Origin: Nitrospirota bacterium
GTDB taxonomy: Bacteria > Nitrospirota > UBA9217
DNA: 61,907 bases
Direction: 5' to 3'
Assembly (NCBI GenBank): GCA_023229435.1
Contig: JALNZF010000019.1
Location: forward strand, 1-61,907
The notes below the pieces were generated by a model that saw only the letters and a program-made list of their open reading frames with translations, was not told the origin of the DNA and searched no databases. The first letter of the stretch is position 1, and every line of letters begins with the position of its first letter. Shown here piece after piece: positions 37,443-47,107 of this stretch. A program made the translations under genes and the position numbers.

Positions 37443-37975
37443 TTCGGATCATCGCGAAGAGATATGCCAAGGCCCTCGTGCAGCTTGCCGAGGAAAAGAA
37501 GACCGTTGACAAGACCAGGGCCGACCTTGCCGCGTTCACGAGCGCGGTGGATTCCCTGCCGGCACTGAAAAAGCTTTTTGCAAGCCCCGTTTTTACCCCC
37601 GAGAACAAGAAGGCGGTCATCCAGGAACTGGCGGTCAAGCTCGGCATGCAGCCGACCACCCAGCGGTTCGTGGAGCATCTGGCGGAAACGGGCAGGATCA
37701 GATATATCAGCGACATGTATGAGGCGTTTTTGGAGATATTGGCTCAACGCACTAATCGCGCCATGGCGCGACTGACCACAGCGGCCGCGATAAACCCGGC
37801 CGATCTGGCGGAAATCAAGAAAAAACTCGAGGCACTCACCGGAAAACAGGTGGACATCGACGCGAAGGTTGATGCCTCCCTCATCGGTGGAGCCAGGGCG
37901 CAGATCGGAAGCACGGTCTACGACGGGACCATCAAAAATCAGCTTGGCAAGCTGCGGAATCAGTTGCTAAATTAA
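37439..37975 (+). CDS. atpH: ATP synthase F1 subunit delta
   Basis: A 178-residue OSCP/delta subunit that joins the peripheral stalk to the F1 head. IAKRYAKALVQLAEEKK at the start and IGGARAQIGSTVYDGTIKNQ near the end are family hallmarks. The start is TTG 37439 in the TTGA overlap with atpF, with GGGAGG upstream, so translation is coupled. Confidence 0.92.
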   Translation: MIRIIAKRYAKALVQLAEEKKTVDKTRADLAAFTSAVDSLPALKKLFASPVFTPENKKAVIQELAVKLGMQPTTQRFVEHLAETGRIRYISDMYEAFLEILAQRTNRAMARLTTAAAINPADLAEIKKKLEALTGKQVDIDAKVDASLIGGARAQIGSTVYDGTIKNQLGKLRNQLLN

Positions 37976-37978
37976 TAA

Positions 37979-38064
37979 ACCAGTAGTCCGTAGTCAGGAG
38001 TCAGTAGTCAGTCATGCTGTAGCGTGATTCTGACTTCTGTTTTCTGGCTTCTGGCTCCTGAACT
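37979..38064. repeat. Fold-back word repeat upstream of atpA (AGTCAGTAGTC type)
   Basis: Left arm CAGTAGTCCGTAGTCAGGAG and TCAGTAGTCAGTCA; right arm TGACTTCTGTTTTCTGGCTT and CTGGCTCCTGAAC. The two arms are imperfectly complementary and fill the atpH-atpA gap. Confidence 0.6.
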
Positions 38065-38078
38065 TAACGAGGTGTAAC

Positions 38079-39587
<1,509 letters not shown>

Positions 39588-39640
39588 TGTTCGAATGCGG
39601 ATTTCGGAATGCGGAATGCGGAATGAACTTCAAACGCGCG
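39588..39640. repeat. Word repeat upstream of atpG (GAATGCGG type)
   Basis: Four tandem words of the GAATGCGGATTTCGGAATGC type between atpA and atpG. Confidence 0.55.
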
Positions 39641-39673
39641 CATCCTTGAATATCAAACAGTCAGGGACAATCA

Positions 39674-40540
39674 ATGCCCAGTTTAAGAGACATTAAGAGA
39701 AAGATCACGAGCGTCAAGAAGACCCAGCAGATCACCAAGGCCATGAAGATGGTTGCGGCTGCGAAGCTTCGCCGTGCGCAGGACCGCGTGATATCGGCGA
39801 GGCCATACGCGCGAAAGATGTTTGCCGTGATCACGAACCTTGCGGCCCGTGTGGAGCGTGCGCAGCATCCGCTCCTGGCAAAGCGCGAGCCCAAACAGGT
39901 GAAGCTGCTCGTACTGACCTCGGACCGGGGGCTGTGCGGCGCGTACAATACCAATATCCTGCGCAAGGCTGTCGAGGCCGTCAAGCAGTTCAAGGCCGAG
40001 GGCAAGGACGTGAAGGTGAATGTCGTGGGCCGCAAAGGACGCGATTTTTTCCGCAAGCGCTCCGGGTATACCCTGGGCAAAGTGTGGTCGGAGCTCGGCA
40101 TGATCGACTATGAGAAAGCGGCCGATGTCGGAAAAAACGTTGTTGAACGTTTTGCCGCGGGCGATGCCGATGAAGTGTACCTGCTCTACAACGAGTTCAA
40201 GAGCGTGATGCAGCAGAAGGTAACGCTTGAGAAACTTCTGCCCGTGGAGCCGCCGACCGAGGCCGACCCGTTCATGGCCGCTGTTGATTATCTCTATGAG
40301 CCGTCGGCAGAGGCGATCCTGAGCTCCATTCTGCAGAAGCACGTTGAGGTGCAGGTATACCGCGCGATGCTTGAGAGCCAGGCGAGCGAGATGGGGTCGC
40401 GGATGACGGCCATGGATTCCGCCACACGGAATGCCAAGGATATGATCGAACGGCTCACGCTCAAGTTCAATAAACAGCGTCAGGCCGCGATCACCAAGGA
40501 AATATCCGAGATCGTCGGCGGGGCGGAAGCGCAGAAATAA
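39674..40540 (+). CDS. atpG: ATP synthase F1 subunit gamma
   Basis: A 288-residue central-stalk subunit whose rotation drives the catalytic cycle. The N-terminal helix SLRDIKRKITSVKKTQQITK and AMKMVAAAKLRRAQ, LTSDRGLCGAYN at about residue 83, and the C-terminal MDSATRNAKDMIERLTLKFN and KQRQAAITKEISEIVGGAEA are family signatures. Confidence 0.96.
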   Translation: MPSLRDIKRKITSVKKTQQITKAMKMVAAAKLRRAQDRVISARPYARKMFAVITNLAARVERAQHPLLAKREPKQVKLLVLTSDRGLCGAYNTNILRKAVEAVKQFKAEGKDVKVNVVGRKGRDFFRKRSGYTLGKVWSELGMIDYEKAADVGKNVVERFAAGDADEVYLLYNEFKSVMQQKVTLEKLLPVEPPTEADPFMAAVDYLYEPSAEAILSSILQKHVEVQVYRAMLESQASEMGSRMTAMDSATRNAKDMIERLTLKFNKQRQAAITKEISEIVGGAEAQK

Positions 40541-40543
40541 GAA

Positions 40544-40634
40544 TTAATTGGAAATTGAAGATTGAAGATTGGAAATTGATTTTAAAATTTAAAATCTAAA
40601 ATTTCCAATCTTCAATTTACAATTCAAAATTCTC
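40544..40634. repeat. Fold-back word repeat upstream of atpD (GGAAATTGAAGATT type)
   Basis: Left arm AATTGGAAATTGAAGATTGA and AGATTGGAAATTGA; right arm AAATTTCCAATCTTCAATTT and ACAATT. This is a nearly perfect fold-back in the atpG-atpD gap and shares words with 12164-12270 and 58692-58768. Confidence 0.7.
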
Positions 40635-40659
40635 CGAATTTTGCAACAGGGGGTTATCA

Positions 40660-42081
40660 ATGAGCACAGGCAAAATAGTACAGGTGATGGGTGCGGTGGT
40701 GGACTGCGAGTTCCCCGTTGGAAACCTTCCCCATCTGATGAACGCGCTGAGGATCGATCAGGCCGCGGATAAGGGCCTCGGTACGCCCGAGACACATCTG
40801 ACGCTCGAGGTCGCGCTGCACCTCGGTGAGAACCGGGTGCGCACGGTGGCCATGTCCTCTACGGATGGCCTCATGCGCGGCATGAAGGTGAACGACACCG
40901 GCAAGCCTATCTCCATGCCTGTGGGCAAGGAAGTGCTCGGCCGCATCATGAACGTTATTGGAGAGCCGGTGGATGAATTGGGGCCGATCAACTGCAAGGA
41001 CACCCTGCCGATCCATCGTCCGGCGCCCATGCTCGAGGAACTCGATCCCTCGAAGGTTCTCTTTGAAACGGGCATTAAGGTCATCGACCTTCTGGCACCC
41101 TACACCAAAGGCGGCAAGACAGGTCTCTTCGGCGGCGCGGGCGTGGGGAAGACCGTGCTCATCATGGAACTCATCAACAACGTGGCAAAGCAGCACGGCG
41201 GCTACTCCGTGTTTGCCGGCGTGGGCGAGCGTACCCGTGAGGGAAACGACCTCTGGGCCGAGATGAAAGAGTCGGGCGTTATCAACAGAACAGCGTTGGT
41301 GTACGGCCAGATGAACGAGCCGCCGGGAGCGAGGCTCCGCGTCGGTCTGTCGGCCCTCACCGTGGCCGAATATTTCCGCGATACCCTGGGACAGGACGTG
41401 CTCCTGTTCGTCGACAATATATTCCGGTTCACCCAGGCAGGGTCCGAGGTTTCCGCGCTCCTCGGCCGTATGCCGTCGGCCGTGGGTTACCAGCCGACAC
41501 TCGGCACTGAAATGGGAGCCCTCCAGGAGCGCATCACCTCCACGAAAAAAGGGTCCATCACCTCGGTGCAGGCCATCTACGTTCCTGCCGACGATCTGAC
41601 CGACCCAGCGCCGGCAACGGCGTTCGCGCACCTCGATGCCACCACGGTGCTCTCGCGCCAGATCTCCGAGCTCGGGATCTATCCGGCCGTTGATCCGCTC
41701 GATTCGACCTCCCGAATCATGGATCCCCATGTGGTCGGAGCCGAACATTACGCTGTTGCGCAGAGGGTACAGCTTGTTCTGCAGCGTTACAAGGAGCTTC
41801 AGGACATCATCGCCATCCTTGGTATGGATGAACTTTCCGACGAGGACAAGCTCTCCGTGTCCCGCGCCAGAAAGATCCAGCGTTTCCTGTCGCAGCCCTT
41901 CCAGGTGGCAGAGGCCTTCACGGGCACGCCGGGTAAATACGTGCCGCTCAAGGAGACCATCAAGGGATTCAAGGAAGTGGTTGACGGCAAAATGGATGAT
42001 ATTCCCGAACAGGCGTTCTATATGGTCGGCCCCCTCGAGGAAGTGTTCGAGAAGGCGGAGAAACTTGGTTACAAGCGGTAA
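40660..42081 (+). CDS. atpD: ATP synthase F1 subunit beta
   Basis: A 473-residue catalytic subunit. The P-loop GGAGVGKTVLIMEL (about 158-171), GVGERTREGNDL with the catalytic Glu, LLFVDNIFRFTQAG (Walker B) and ALLGRMPSAVGYQPTL are all intact. Length is normal. It follows a fold-back element. Confidence 0.97.
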   Translation: MSTGKIVQVMGAVVDCEFPVGNLPHLMNALRIDQAADKGLGTPETHLTLEVALHLGENRVRTVAMSSTDGLMRGMKVNDTGKPISMPVGKEVLGRIMNVIGEPVDELGPINCKDTLPIHRPAPMLEELDPSKVLFETGIKVIDLLAPYTKGGKTGLFGGAGVGKTVLIMELINNVAKQHGGYSVFAGVGERTREGNDLWAEMKESGVINRTALVYGQMNEPPGARLRVGLSALTVAEYFRDTLGQDVLLFVDNIFRFTQAGSEVSALLGRMPSAVGYQPTLGTEMGALQERITSTKKGSITSVQAIYVPADDLTDPAPATAFAHLDATTVLSRQISELGIYPAVDPLDSTSRIMDPHVVGAEHYAVAQRVQLVLQRYKELQDIIAILGMDELSDEDKLSVSRARKIQRFLSQPFQVAEAFTGTPGKYVPLKETIKGFKEVVDGKMDDIPEQAFYMVGPLEEVFEKAEKLGYKR

Positions 42082-42087
42082 TTTGAG

Positions 42088-42160
42088 AATCAGCTCGTAG
42101 CTGATAGCTCATAGCTGATGGCAGAAGAGCTAAGAGTCACGAGCTAAAAGCTATGAGCGA
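42088..42160. repeat. Fold-back word repeat upstream of atpC (AGCTCATAGCTGAT type)
   Basis: CAGCTCGTAGCTGATAGCTC and ATAGCTGATGGC on the left; GAGCTAAGAGTCACGAGC and TAAAAGCTATGAGC on the right. The right arm runs into the most upstream ATG of atpC. Confidence 0.6.
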
Positions 42161-42602
42161 AGATTGGAAAAAGAAAATGGTCGCAGAAAAAGGGAAAATA
42201 CTCCTTGAGATTGTTGCGCCGAGCCGTCAGGTGGTCCGTTCGGAACGCGTGGATGAAGTGATAGCTCCGGGCAGTGAAGGCGAGTTCGGCGTGCTGCCGG
42301 GCCACACGCCGTTCCTGACCACGCTCAAGGTCGGCATGCTTTCCTACCGCGAAGGCACGGAATGGCACCGTCTGGCCGTTGACTGGGGATATGCCGAGGT
42401 AGGAGCGGACCGGGTCATCATTCTGGCAGAAGGTGCCGACCGGGCGGCGGATATCGACCTTACCGCGGAACGGGCTCTGAAAGAGCGTGCGGAGAAGGCG
42501 CTGAGCGAAAAGCTCGAACAAAAGGATCATGAAAAGGCGCGCATCGAACTTTTACGGGCAATGATCCGGATACAGGTGGCTGAACAGCACGGGCAGAAGT
42601 AA
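42153..42602 (+). CDS. atpC: ATP synthase F1 subunit epsilon
   Basis: A 149-residue subunit that couples rotation and can inhibit ATP hydrolysis. The N-terminal beta-sandwich (LLEIVAPSRQVVRSERVDEV, PGSEGEFGVLPGHTPFLTTL) and the C-terminal helical hairpin are present. Two starts are possible: ATG 42153, inside the repeat element, or ATG 42177 (MVAEKGK), closer to the family start. Neither has a good ribosome binding site. It is the last gene of the operon, ending at a terminator. Confidence 0.92.
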   Translation: MSEDWKKKMVAEKGKILLEIVAPSRQVVRSERVDEVIAPGSEGEFGVLPGHTPFLTTLKVGMLSYREGTEWHRLAVDWGYAEVGADRVIILAEGADRAADIDLTAERALKERAEKALSEKLEQKDHEKARIELLRAMIRIQVAEQHGQK

Positions 42603-42630
42603 CGCACATCTCCTATTCAATACTGACATC

Positions 42631-42661
42631 AAAAGGCATCCTTCGGGTTGCCTTTTTGTTT
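42631..42661 (+). terminator. Terminator after the ATP synthase operon
   Basis: AAAAGGCA/TGCCTTTT stem with a CTTCGGG-containing tetraloop region, then TTGTTTTTT, 28 bp after atpC. Confidence 0.85.
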
Positions 42662-42730
42662 TTTGCACAAGAGGGACAGATTCTCCGTGTGCGACAGGCT
42701 TTTGCACGGTGACGAGGGCTGGAAAATACC

Positions 42731-42767
42731 TTGACAGCTTCCCTTTATTAATTTATAATAATTCTAA
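42731..42767 (+). promoter_or_regulatory. perR promoter with overlapping Per box
   Basis: A consensus sigma-70 promoter, TTGACA (42731-42736), 17-bp spacer, TATAAT (42754-42759). TTATAATAATTCTAA (42753-42767) matches the PerR operator TTATAATnATTATAA at all but one position and covers the -10, so PerR would repress its own transcription. ATG 42773 lies about 7 nt from the expected +1, with no Shine-Dalgarno sequence. Confidence 0.8.
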
Positions 42768-42772
42768 TCAAT

Positions 42773-43198
42773 ATGAACACCAAACATTTTCAAAAAAGGG
42801 ATTCGTCACCTCAGTTCAAGCGCACCCCGCAACGGCTTGCGATCCTGGACTATCTGAAAGGGAATACCTCTCACCCGTCGGCGGATGACATCTACCGGGC
42901 TGTATCGAAAAAATACCAGTCCATGTCGTTCGCGACAGTCTATAATACGCTCAATACGCTCGCGAAGTCAGGAACACTGCGGGAACTCACCATTGATCCC
43001 AAAAGAAAGCGCTACGACCCGGACACAAGCCGCCATCACCATCTCATTTGCGTCCTGTGTGGTAAGATCGTGGACATCCCCGAGGGGATCACCGTTGATC
43101 TGCCGGGAAAATTGGCGCGGGATTTTACTCTTCTTGGGAATCATGTCGAGTTTTATGGTCATTGTTCCCTCTGTACCAGGAAGGGGAAGACTTCCTGA
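42773..43198 (+). CDS. perR: Fur-family peroxide-responsive regulator (PerR-like)
   Basis: A 141-residue repressor. The winged helix covers residues about 14-85 (RTPQRLAILDYLKGNTSHPS, SFATVYNTLNTLAKSGTLRE). RHHHLICVLCGKIVDI has the regulatory His residues and the first CxxC, and HCSLC the second, forming the structural zinc site. PerR proteins use Fe2+ or Mn2+ and are inactivated by peroxide oxidation of a His. The operator in its own promoter supports PerR over Fur. The next gene is an oxygen-reducing flavodiiron protein. Confidence 0.85.
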   Translation: MNTKHFQKRDSSPQFKRTPQRLAILDYLKGNTSHPSADDIYRAVSKKYQSMSFATVYNTLNTLAKSGTLRELTIDPKRKRYDPDTSRHHHLICVLCGKIVDIPEGITVDLPGKLARDFTLLGNHVEFYGHCSLCTRKGKTS

Positions 43199-43285
43199 GT
43201 CCTTTCCCGGAATACCAACATTGAAATATCATAACTTGGGTCGCCATAAAACTGTTATTCCCGAATGTTCCTAAGCTTGCCCCGG

Positions 43286-43316
43286 GGAGCCTGCCCTCGA
43301 ATGATTTAATCGGGGG
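43286..43316 (-). repeat. 31-bp dispersed repeat, copy 3
   Basis: Reverse-strand copy (CCCCCGATTAAATCA then TTCGAGGGCAGGCTCC when reversed). It lies in the 260-bp gap 43199-43458, which also holds a CCCCGGTCCTTCGACACGCT-type palindrome at 43369-43406 and no gene. Confidence 0.8.
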
Positions 43317-43458
43317 TTTCTAAGCCGGGGGGAATCTGGTTTCAGGAAATACCAAATAAACATCATATCCCCGGTCCTTCGACACGCTCAGGACGTTCGG
43401 GGATGACACACGGTTTTAGACGGCAGCAGAAAGTCTCGTTTTCTCTGAGGAGGTTTTC

Positions 43459-44703
43459 ATGGGAGCTGTAGAGATAAAGCCCGGCATCCATTGGGTGGGC
43501 GCAATAGACTGGGCGGTTCGGGATTTTCACGGCTATGTGACGCCTCACGGCACATCGTACAATAATTATCTCATCCTCGACAAGCAGGTGACGCTGGTCG
43601 ATACGGTGAAGCATGATTTCAGCGAATATACGATCGACAACATCAGGGGCCTCGTTGACCCCGCGAAGATCGAGAACATCGTGATCAACCATATCGAGAA
43701 CGACCACATGTCGAGCATCGACCGGATCATGGAGCTTGCGCCCCAGGCCCTGATCCATATCACCGCGCGCGGCAAAAAAGGCCTCGACCGGTTCTTCGAC
43801 ACCTCGAAATGGCGGTTCAGGATCGTCAAGACCGGCGATACGCTCAACACGGGCGCCAAGACCATCACCTTCCTCGAAACGCCGATGCTCCACTGGCCGG
43901 ATTCGATGATGAGCTATGTTCAAGAAGACAAGCTTTTGATCAGCCAGGACGCCTTTGGCCAGCACCTGGCCTCATCGGCGCGGTTCGACGACGAGTTCTG
44001 TGACCAGTATTCGGTCACGGCGCTTGAGCACTCGGTGCGGGACTACTATGCGAACATCCTGATGCCGTTCGGCGCGCTCATCAAGGCAAAGATCGCCGAG
44101 GTCCGGAAACTCGGCCTTGTCATTGATATGATCGCGCCGGACCACGGCATTATCTGGAGGAAGGACCCCGGCAAGATCCTTCAGATGTATCTTGATATGG
44201 CGGATGATAAGGCGGACCTCCGCGTCGTGATCGTCTACGACACCATGTGGCACAGCACCGAACGCATGACCATCCCGCTCATGGAGGGGATCAAGTCCGC
44301 GGGCGTCGACGTGGAAGTGATCAAGCTCCGTTCCACGCCCATGAGCATGGCGATAAAAAGCATCGGGGAGTCACGGGCCATGCTCGTGGGCACGCCGACG
44401 CTCAACAATATCATGTTTCCGTCGATCGCCGAGTTCCTGACGCACCTCAGGGGGCTCCGTCCCAAGAACCGGCTTGCCGGCGCGTTCGGGAGCTTTGGCT
44501 GGGGAGGGGGCGCGGTAAAGGAGGCGTACGAGTCATTCAAGAGGATGGGTCTTGAGACCGTCGAACCCGGAATAGAGGTCCTCTATCGTCCGGGTCCGGA
44601 GGACGAAAAGAAATGTTTTGATTTCGGGAAACAGTTTGCGGAAAAAACAATCGAGTATCACAAACAGTTCAACGGCAATCAGCCGGTCAAGTGTAAGCCA
44701 TAA
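43459..44703 (+). CDS. Flavodiiron protein (FprA-type oxygen/NO reductase)
   Basis: A 414-residue cytoplasmic enzyme that reduces O2 to water or NO to N2O without making radicals. The N-terminal beta-lactamase-like domain has the diiron ligands His78-x-Glu80-x-Asp82-His83 in NHIENDHMSS, then LHWPDSM, SQDAFGQH and APDHG. The flavodoxin domain starts near residue 255 (VVIVYDTMWHSTERM). It takes electrons from rubredoxin, whose gene follows after 52 bp. GAGGAGG precedes ATG 43459. Confidence 0.95.
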   Translation: MGAVEIKPGIHWVGAIDWAVRDFHGYVTPHGTSYNNYLILDKQVTLVDTVKHDFSEYTIDNIRGLVDPAKIENIVINHIENDHMSSIDRIMELAPQALIHITARGKKGLDRFFDTSKWRFRIVKTGDTLNTGAKTITFLETPMLHWPDSMMSYVQEDKLLISQDAFGQHLASSARFDDEFCDQYSVTALEHSVRDYYANILMPFGALIKAKIAEVRKLGLVIDMIAPDHGIIWRKDPGKILQMYLDMADDKADLRVVIVYDTMWHSTERMTIPLMEGIKSAGVDVEVIKLRSTPMSMAIKSIGESRAMLVGTPTLNNIMFPSIAEFLTHLRGLRPKNRLAGAFGSFGWGGGAVKEAYESFKRMGLETVEPGIEVLYRPGPEDEKKCFDFGKQFAEKTIEYHKQFNGNQPVKCKP

Positions 44704-44755
44704 AACGCTGAGTATGTACCCGGTAAAAGAATAACTATACTTTAAGGAGGGTATC

Positions 44756-44884
44756 ATGTGGAGATGCACGGTATGCGGTTATATCTATGATGAAGCGAAA
44801 GAGGGTAAAAAGTTCGAAGACCTTCCGGACGACTGGGCCTGCCCGGTCTGCAATGCGCCCAAGGATGCGTTCGTAAAAATGTAA
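44756..44884 (+). CDS. Short rubredoxin
   Basis: A 42-residue protein starting MWRCTVCGYIYDEAKEGKKF and ending with PDDWACPVCNAPK. The two CxxCG-type knuckles hold one iron. The loop between YDEAKEG and KKFEDLPDDW is about 8-10 residues shorter than in standard 52-residue rubredoxins, a form also seen in rubredoxin-like domains of rubrerythrins. AAGGAGGG precedes ATG 44756. It is the expected electron donor of the flavodiiron protein encoded just upstream. Confidence 0.93.
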   Translation: MWRCTVCGYIYDEAKEGKKFEDLPDDWACPVCNAPKDAFVKM

Positions 44885-44904
44885 GTCCGGCACTGTTTTC
44901 AGAG

Positions 44905-44942
44905 AAAAAGGCGGCCTGTGTTGAATGCAGGACGCCTTTTTT
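44905..44942 (+). terminator. Terminator after the flavodiiron-rubredoxin genes
   Basis: AAAAAGGCGGCCTG and CAGGACGCCTTTTTT form a stem with one mismatch and a short loop followed by a T tract, 20 bp after the rubredoxin stop. Confidence 0.85.
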
Positions 44943-45087
44943 GTTTGACAGTCATCAGTGTCCATTCTATAATCATCGCGAAAAAGCGCATTTTCACTCA
45001 CGTACCATCAATCCGCCGTTCATTCCTCTCTGATCGAGGGGGAGGATACAACGTGGGGAATATTTCAGGTGAAAAGGAAGAGCACCT

Positions 45088-45789
45088 ATGACCGAAAAAA
45101 AGAATCGGAGCGTCAAACATTGGCCTCAGGATGAGCGGCCGCGCGAGCGTCTGATAATGCACGGCCCATCAACGCTCTCTGAAGCGCAGCTCCTTGCCAT
45201 CATCATTCGGAACGGCAGGGCAGGCCGCAGTGCGGTAGACCTGGGGCGTGAACTTCTCGACACGTTTGGAAGCCTTGCCGGTATAGAGCAGGCCGGGATC
45301 CGTGAGCTCTGTAAGGTGGAGGGCATCGGTCCGGCCAAGGTTGCGCAGATCAAGGCGGCGGTAGAACTCGGGCGACGGTACCAGATGCCGAGCCTCGCGG
45401 GGGCGTCCTTCTGCTCAAGCAGTGACGTTGCAGCGTACTATCGGCCGAGAATGAAGGACCTCAAAAAAGAGATATTCCGCTGCGCGTTGCTCGATACCAA
45501 GAACAAGATCCTCCGTGAAGAGGTTGTTTCAATCGGCAGCCTTTCCGCCTCCATCGTCCATCCCCGCGACACCTTCAAGGCCGCGGTCCGCGAATCGGCC
45601 GCAGCAGTCATCTTTATCCACAATCACCCGAGCGGCGATACCAAACCGAGCCAGGAGGACATTCTGCTCACCAGGCGGCTGGTCCAGGCAGGCGAGGTGA
45701 TCGGCATCCAGGTGCTGGATCATATCATCATCGGCGACAGCGACCATTTCAGCTTCAGGGACAACGGCATGATCACACCGGTGCGGTAA
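45088..45789 (+). CDS. radC: RadC/JAB-domain protein
   Basis: A 233-residue protein of the RadC family. Helix-hairpin-helix region VEGIGPAKVAQIKAAVELGR (about 89-108) suggests DNA binding. The JAB/MPN metalloprotease-like domain keeps HNHPSGDTKPSQED, with both His and the Asp of the zinc site. The name reflects an old, mistaken link to recombination repair; the biochemical role is unknown. Translation starts at ATG 45088; an AAGGAAGAGC run precedes it. It stands alone between two unrelated units. Confidence 0.9.
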   Translation: MTEKKNRSVKHWPQDERPRERLIMHGPSTLSEAQLLAIIIRNGRAGRSAVDLGRELLDTFGSLAGIEQAGIRELCKVEGIGPAKVAQIKAAVELGRRYQMPSLAGASFCSSSDVAAYYRPRMKDLKKEIFRCALLDTKNKILREEVVSIGSLSASIVHPRDTFKAAVRESAAAVIFIHNHPSGDTKPSQEDILLTRRLVQAGEVIGIQVLDHIIIGDSDHFSFRDNGMITPVR

Positions 45790-45847
45790 TACTCGTGTTG
45801 CCCGACTCGTTGAATTGCTATTCCCCCCACTGGATGCAGGGAGACTA

Positions 45848-47107
45848 ATGCAAGATACCGTTATTATCATCATTAGAACGATCATCATCGCTCTGCTGCT
45901 CCTGACCACGGTCCTTTTTCTTACGAGTATTCTCCGGAGAGCATATAATGGACGGAAATACCGGAAGCTCGACCATTTAAGAAACGTCTTCGATAAAAAG
46001 ATCCGGGAGTCGCTTGATTCCAGTACCGTTCCGGGAACGCAGCACGAGTTCATCGCACGCCGGAAATCGCATGCGTGGCAGGCTATCGAGGACGTTCTTC
46101 TGCGCCTGATCAACGAGGAACGATACCAGGGTGAAGCGCAAAAATTGTTCTCCACGCTCGGATACGTTTTGTTTTACGAAAAGAAGATTGAGAACAGCGA
46201 TGTTCAGGTGCGTGCGCTGGGCATAGATAAGCTCGGCAGGATGAAGAGCGAAGCATCAGTTCCGAAACTCATCACCCTGCTGGACGAAAAGAATCCGGAG
46301 ATCGTTTCGGTTGCCGTGCGGTCGCTGAGTAAAATAGGAGGACCAGCGGCGTTGCAAGCCATTGTCGAGCGATTGCCTGTCATTCTGGACCGGTCGATCG
46401 TGACGCGCAAGGCGATGGGAATGGCCATGCAGTCCTTTGGCGCCGAAGCAATCCCTCTTCTGGTCGCGTGCAAGGCGGGAGGGGATAATCTTTGGGTCAT
46501 ATCGTGCATTCTGGACATTCTTTCCCGATTACCCGCTGATCCACGATCGGCACGCCTGGCCGCCGGGCATCTTTCGAGCAAGAATGCCGAAGTAAGGAGC
46601 AAGGCGCTCAAGGTGCTGGGACGAGATGAAACTGTCCGTGTCATCAAAAATCTGCTGGAGCTGGTCCTTCCCCTGCTTCAAGACCCGGTGTGGTTTGTCA
46701 GGCTTCAGGCGATTCGGTCGATCAGAGCACTGGGTCCTGAAGCTGCCGCGCCATCGATCGGAAAACTTATTTTTGATGAAAACTGGCAGGTCCGAAATGA
46801 AGCAGCGCAGGCGTTGACTGTTCTCGGCGAAGGTTCTCTCGATATTTTTCTGGACATTCTTACGGGCACTGACAGGTATGCGAAAGACAGCATTTGTGAG
46901 GAGATAGAAAAAACGAATTTCTCGTATCGACTCATTAAAAACCTCAGGGCACGTGACCGGGGCCGGCAAAAAAAATCACGCCAGGTCCTTGAGATCATGC
47001 ATTCCCTTGGATTCTCAACACCGCTCAGTGAGTATCTGGAACAGGAAGGCGACGAGGCGGAAAAAGAGCTCATCCGAAGTATGATGAAGACGGGATCTGC
47101 TGCATGA
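45848..47107 (+). CDS. Membrane-anchored HEAT-repeat protein
   Basis: A 419-residue protein with one N-terminal membrane segment (IIIIRTIIIALLLLTTVLFL, about 6-25) and a cytoplasmic alpha-solenoid of HEAT/PBS-lyase-like repeats from about residue 110 (VPKLITLLDEKNPEIVSVAV, LQDPVWFVRLQAIRSIRALG, IFDENWQVRNEAAQALTVLG). ATG 45848 follows AGGGAGA; an upstream TTG lacks a site. Its stop overlaps the glycosyltransferase start by 4 nt. It probably acts as a scaffold for the synthase encoded next. Confidence 0.8.
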   Translation: MQDTVIIIIRTIIIALLLLTTVLFLTSILRRAYNGRKYRKLDHLRNVFDKKIRESLDSSTVPGTQHEFIARRKSHAWQAIEDVLLRLINEERYQGEAQKLFSTLGYVLFYEKKIENSDVQVRALGIDKLGRMKSEASVPKLITLLDEKNPEIVSVAVRSLSKIGGPAALQAIVERLPVILDRSIVTRKAMGMAMQSFGAEAIPLLVACKAGGDNLWVISCILDILSRLPADPRSARLAAGHLSSKNAEVRSKALKVLGRDETVRVIKNLLELVLPLLQDPVWFVRLQAIRSIRALGPEAAAPSIGKLIFDENWQVRNEAAQALTVLGEGSLDIFLDILTGTDRYAKDSICEEIEKTNFSYRLIKNLRARDRGRQKKSRQVLEIMHSLGFSTPLSEYLEQEGDEAEKELIRSMMKTGSAA

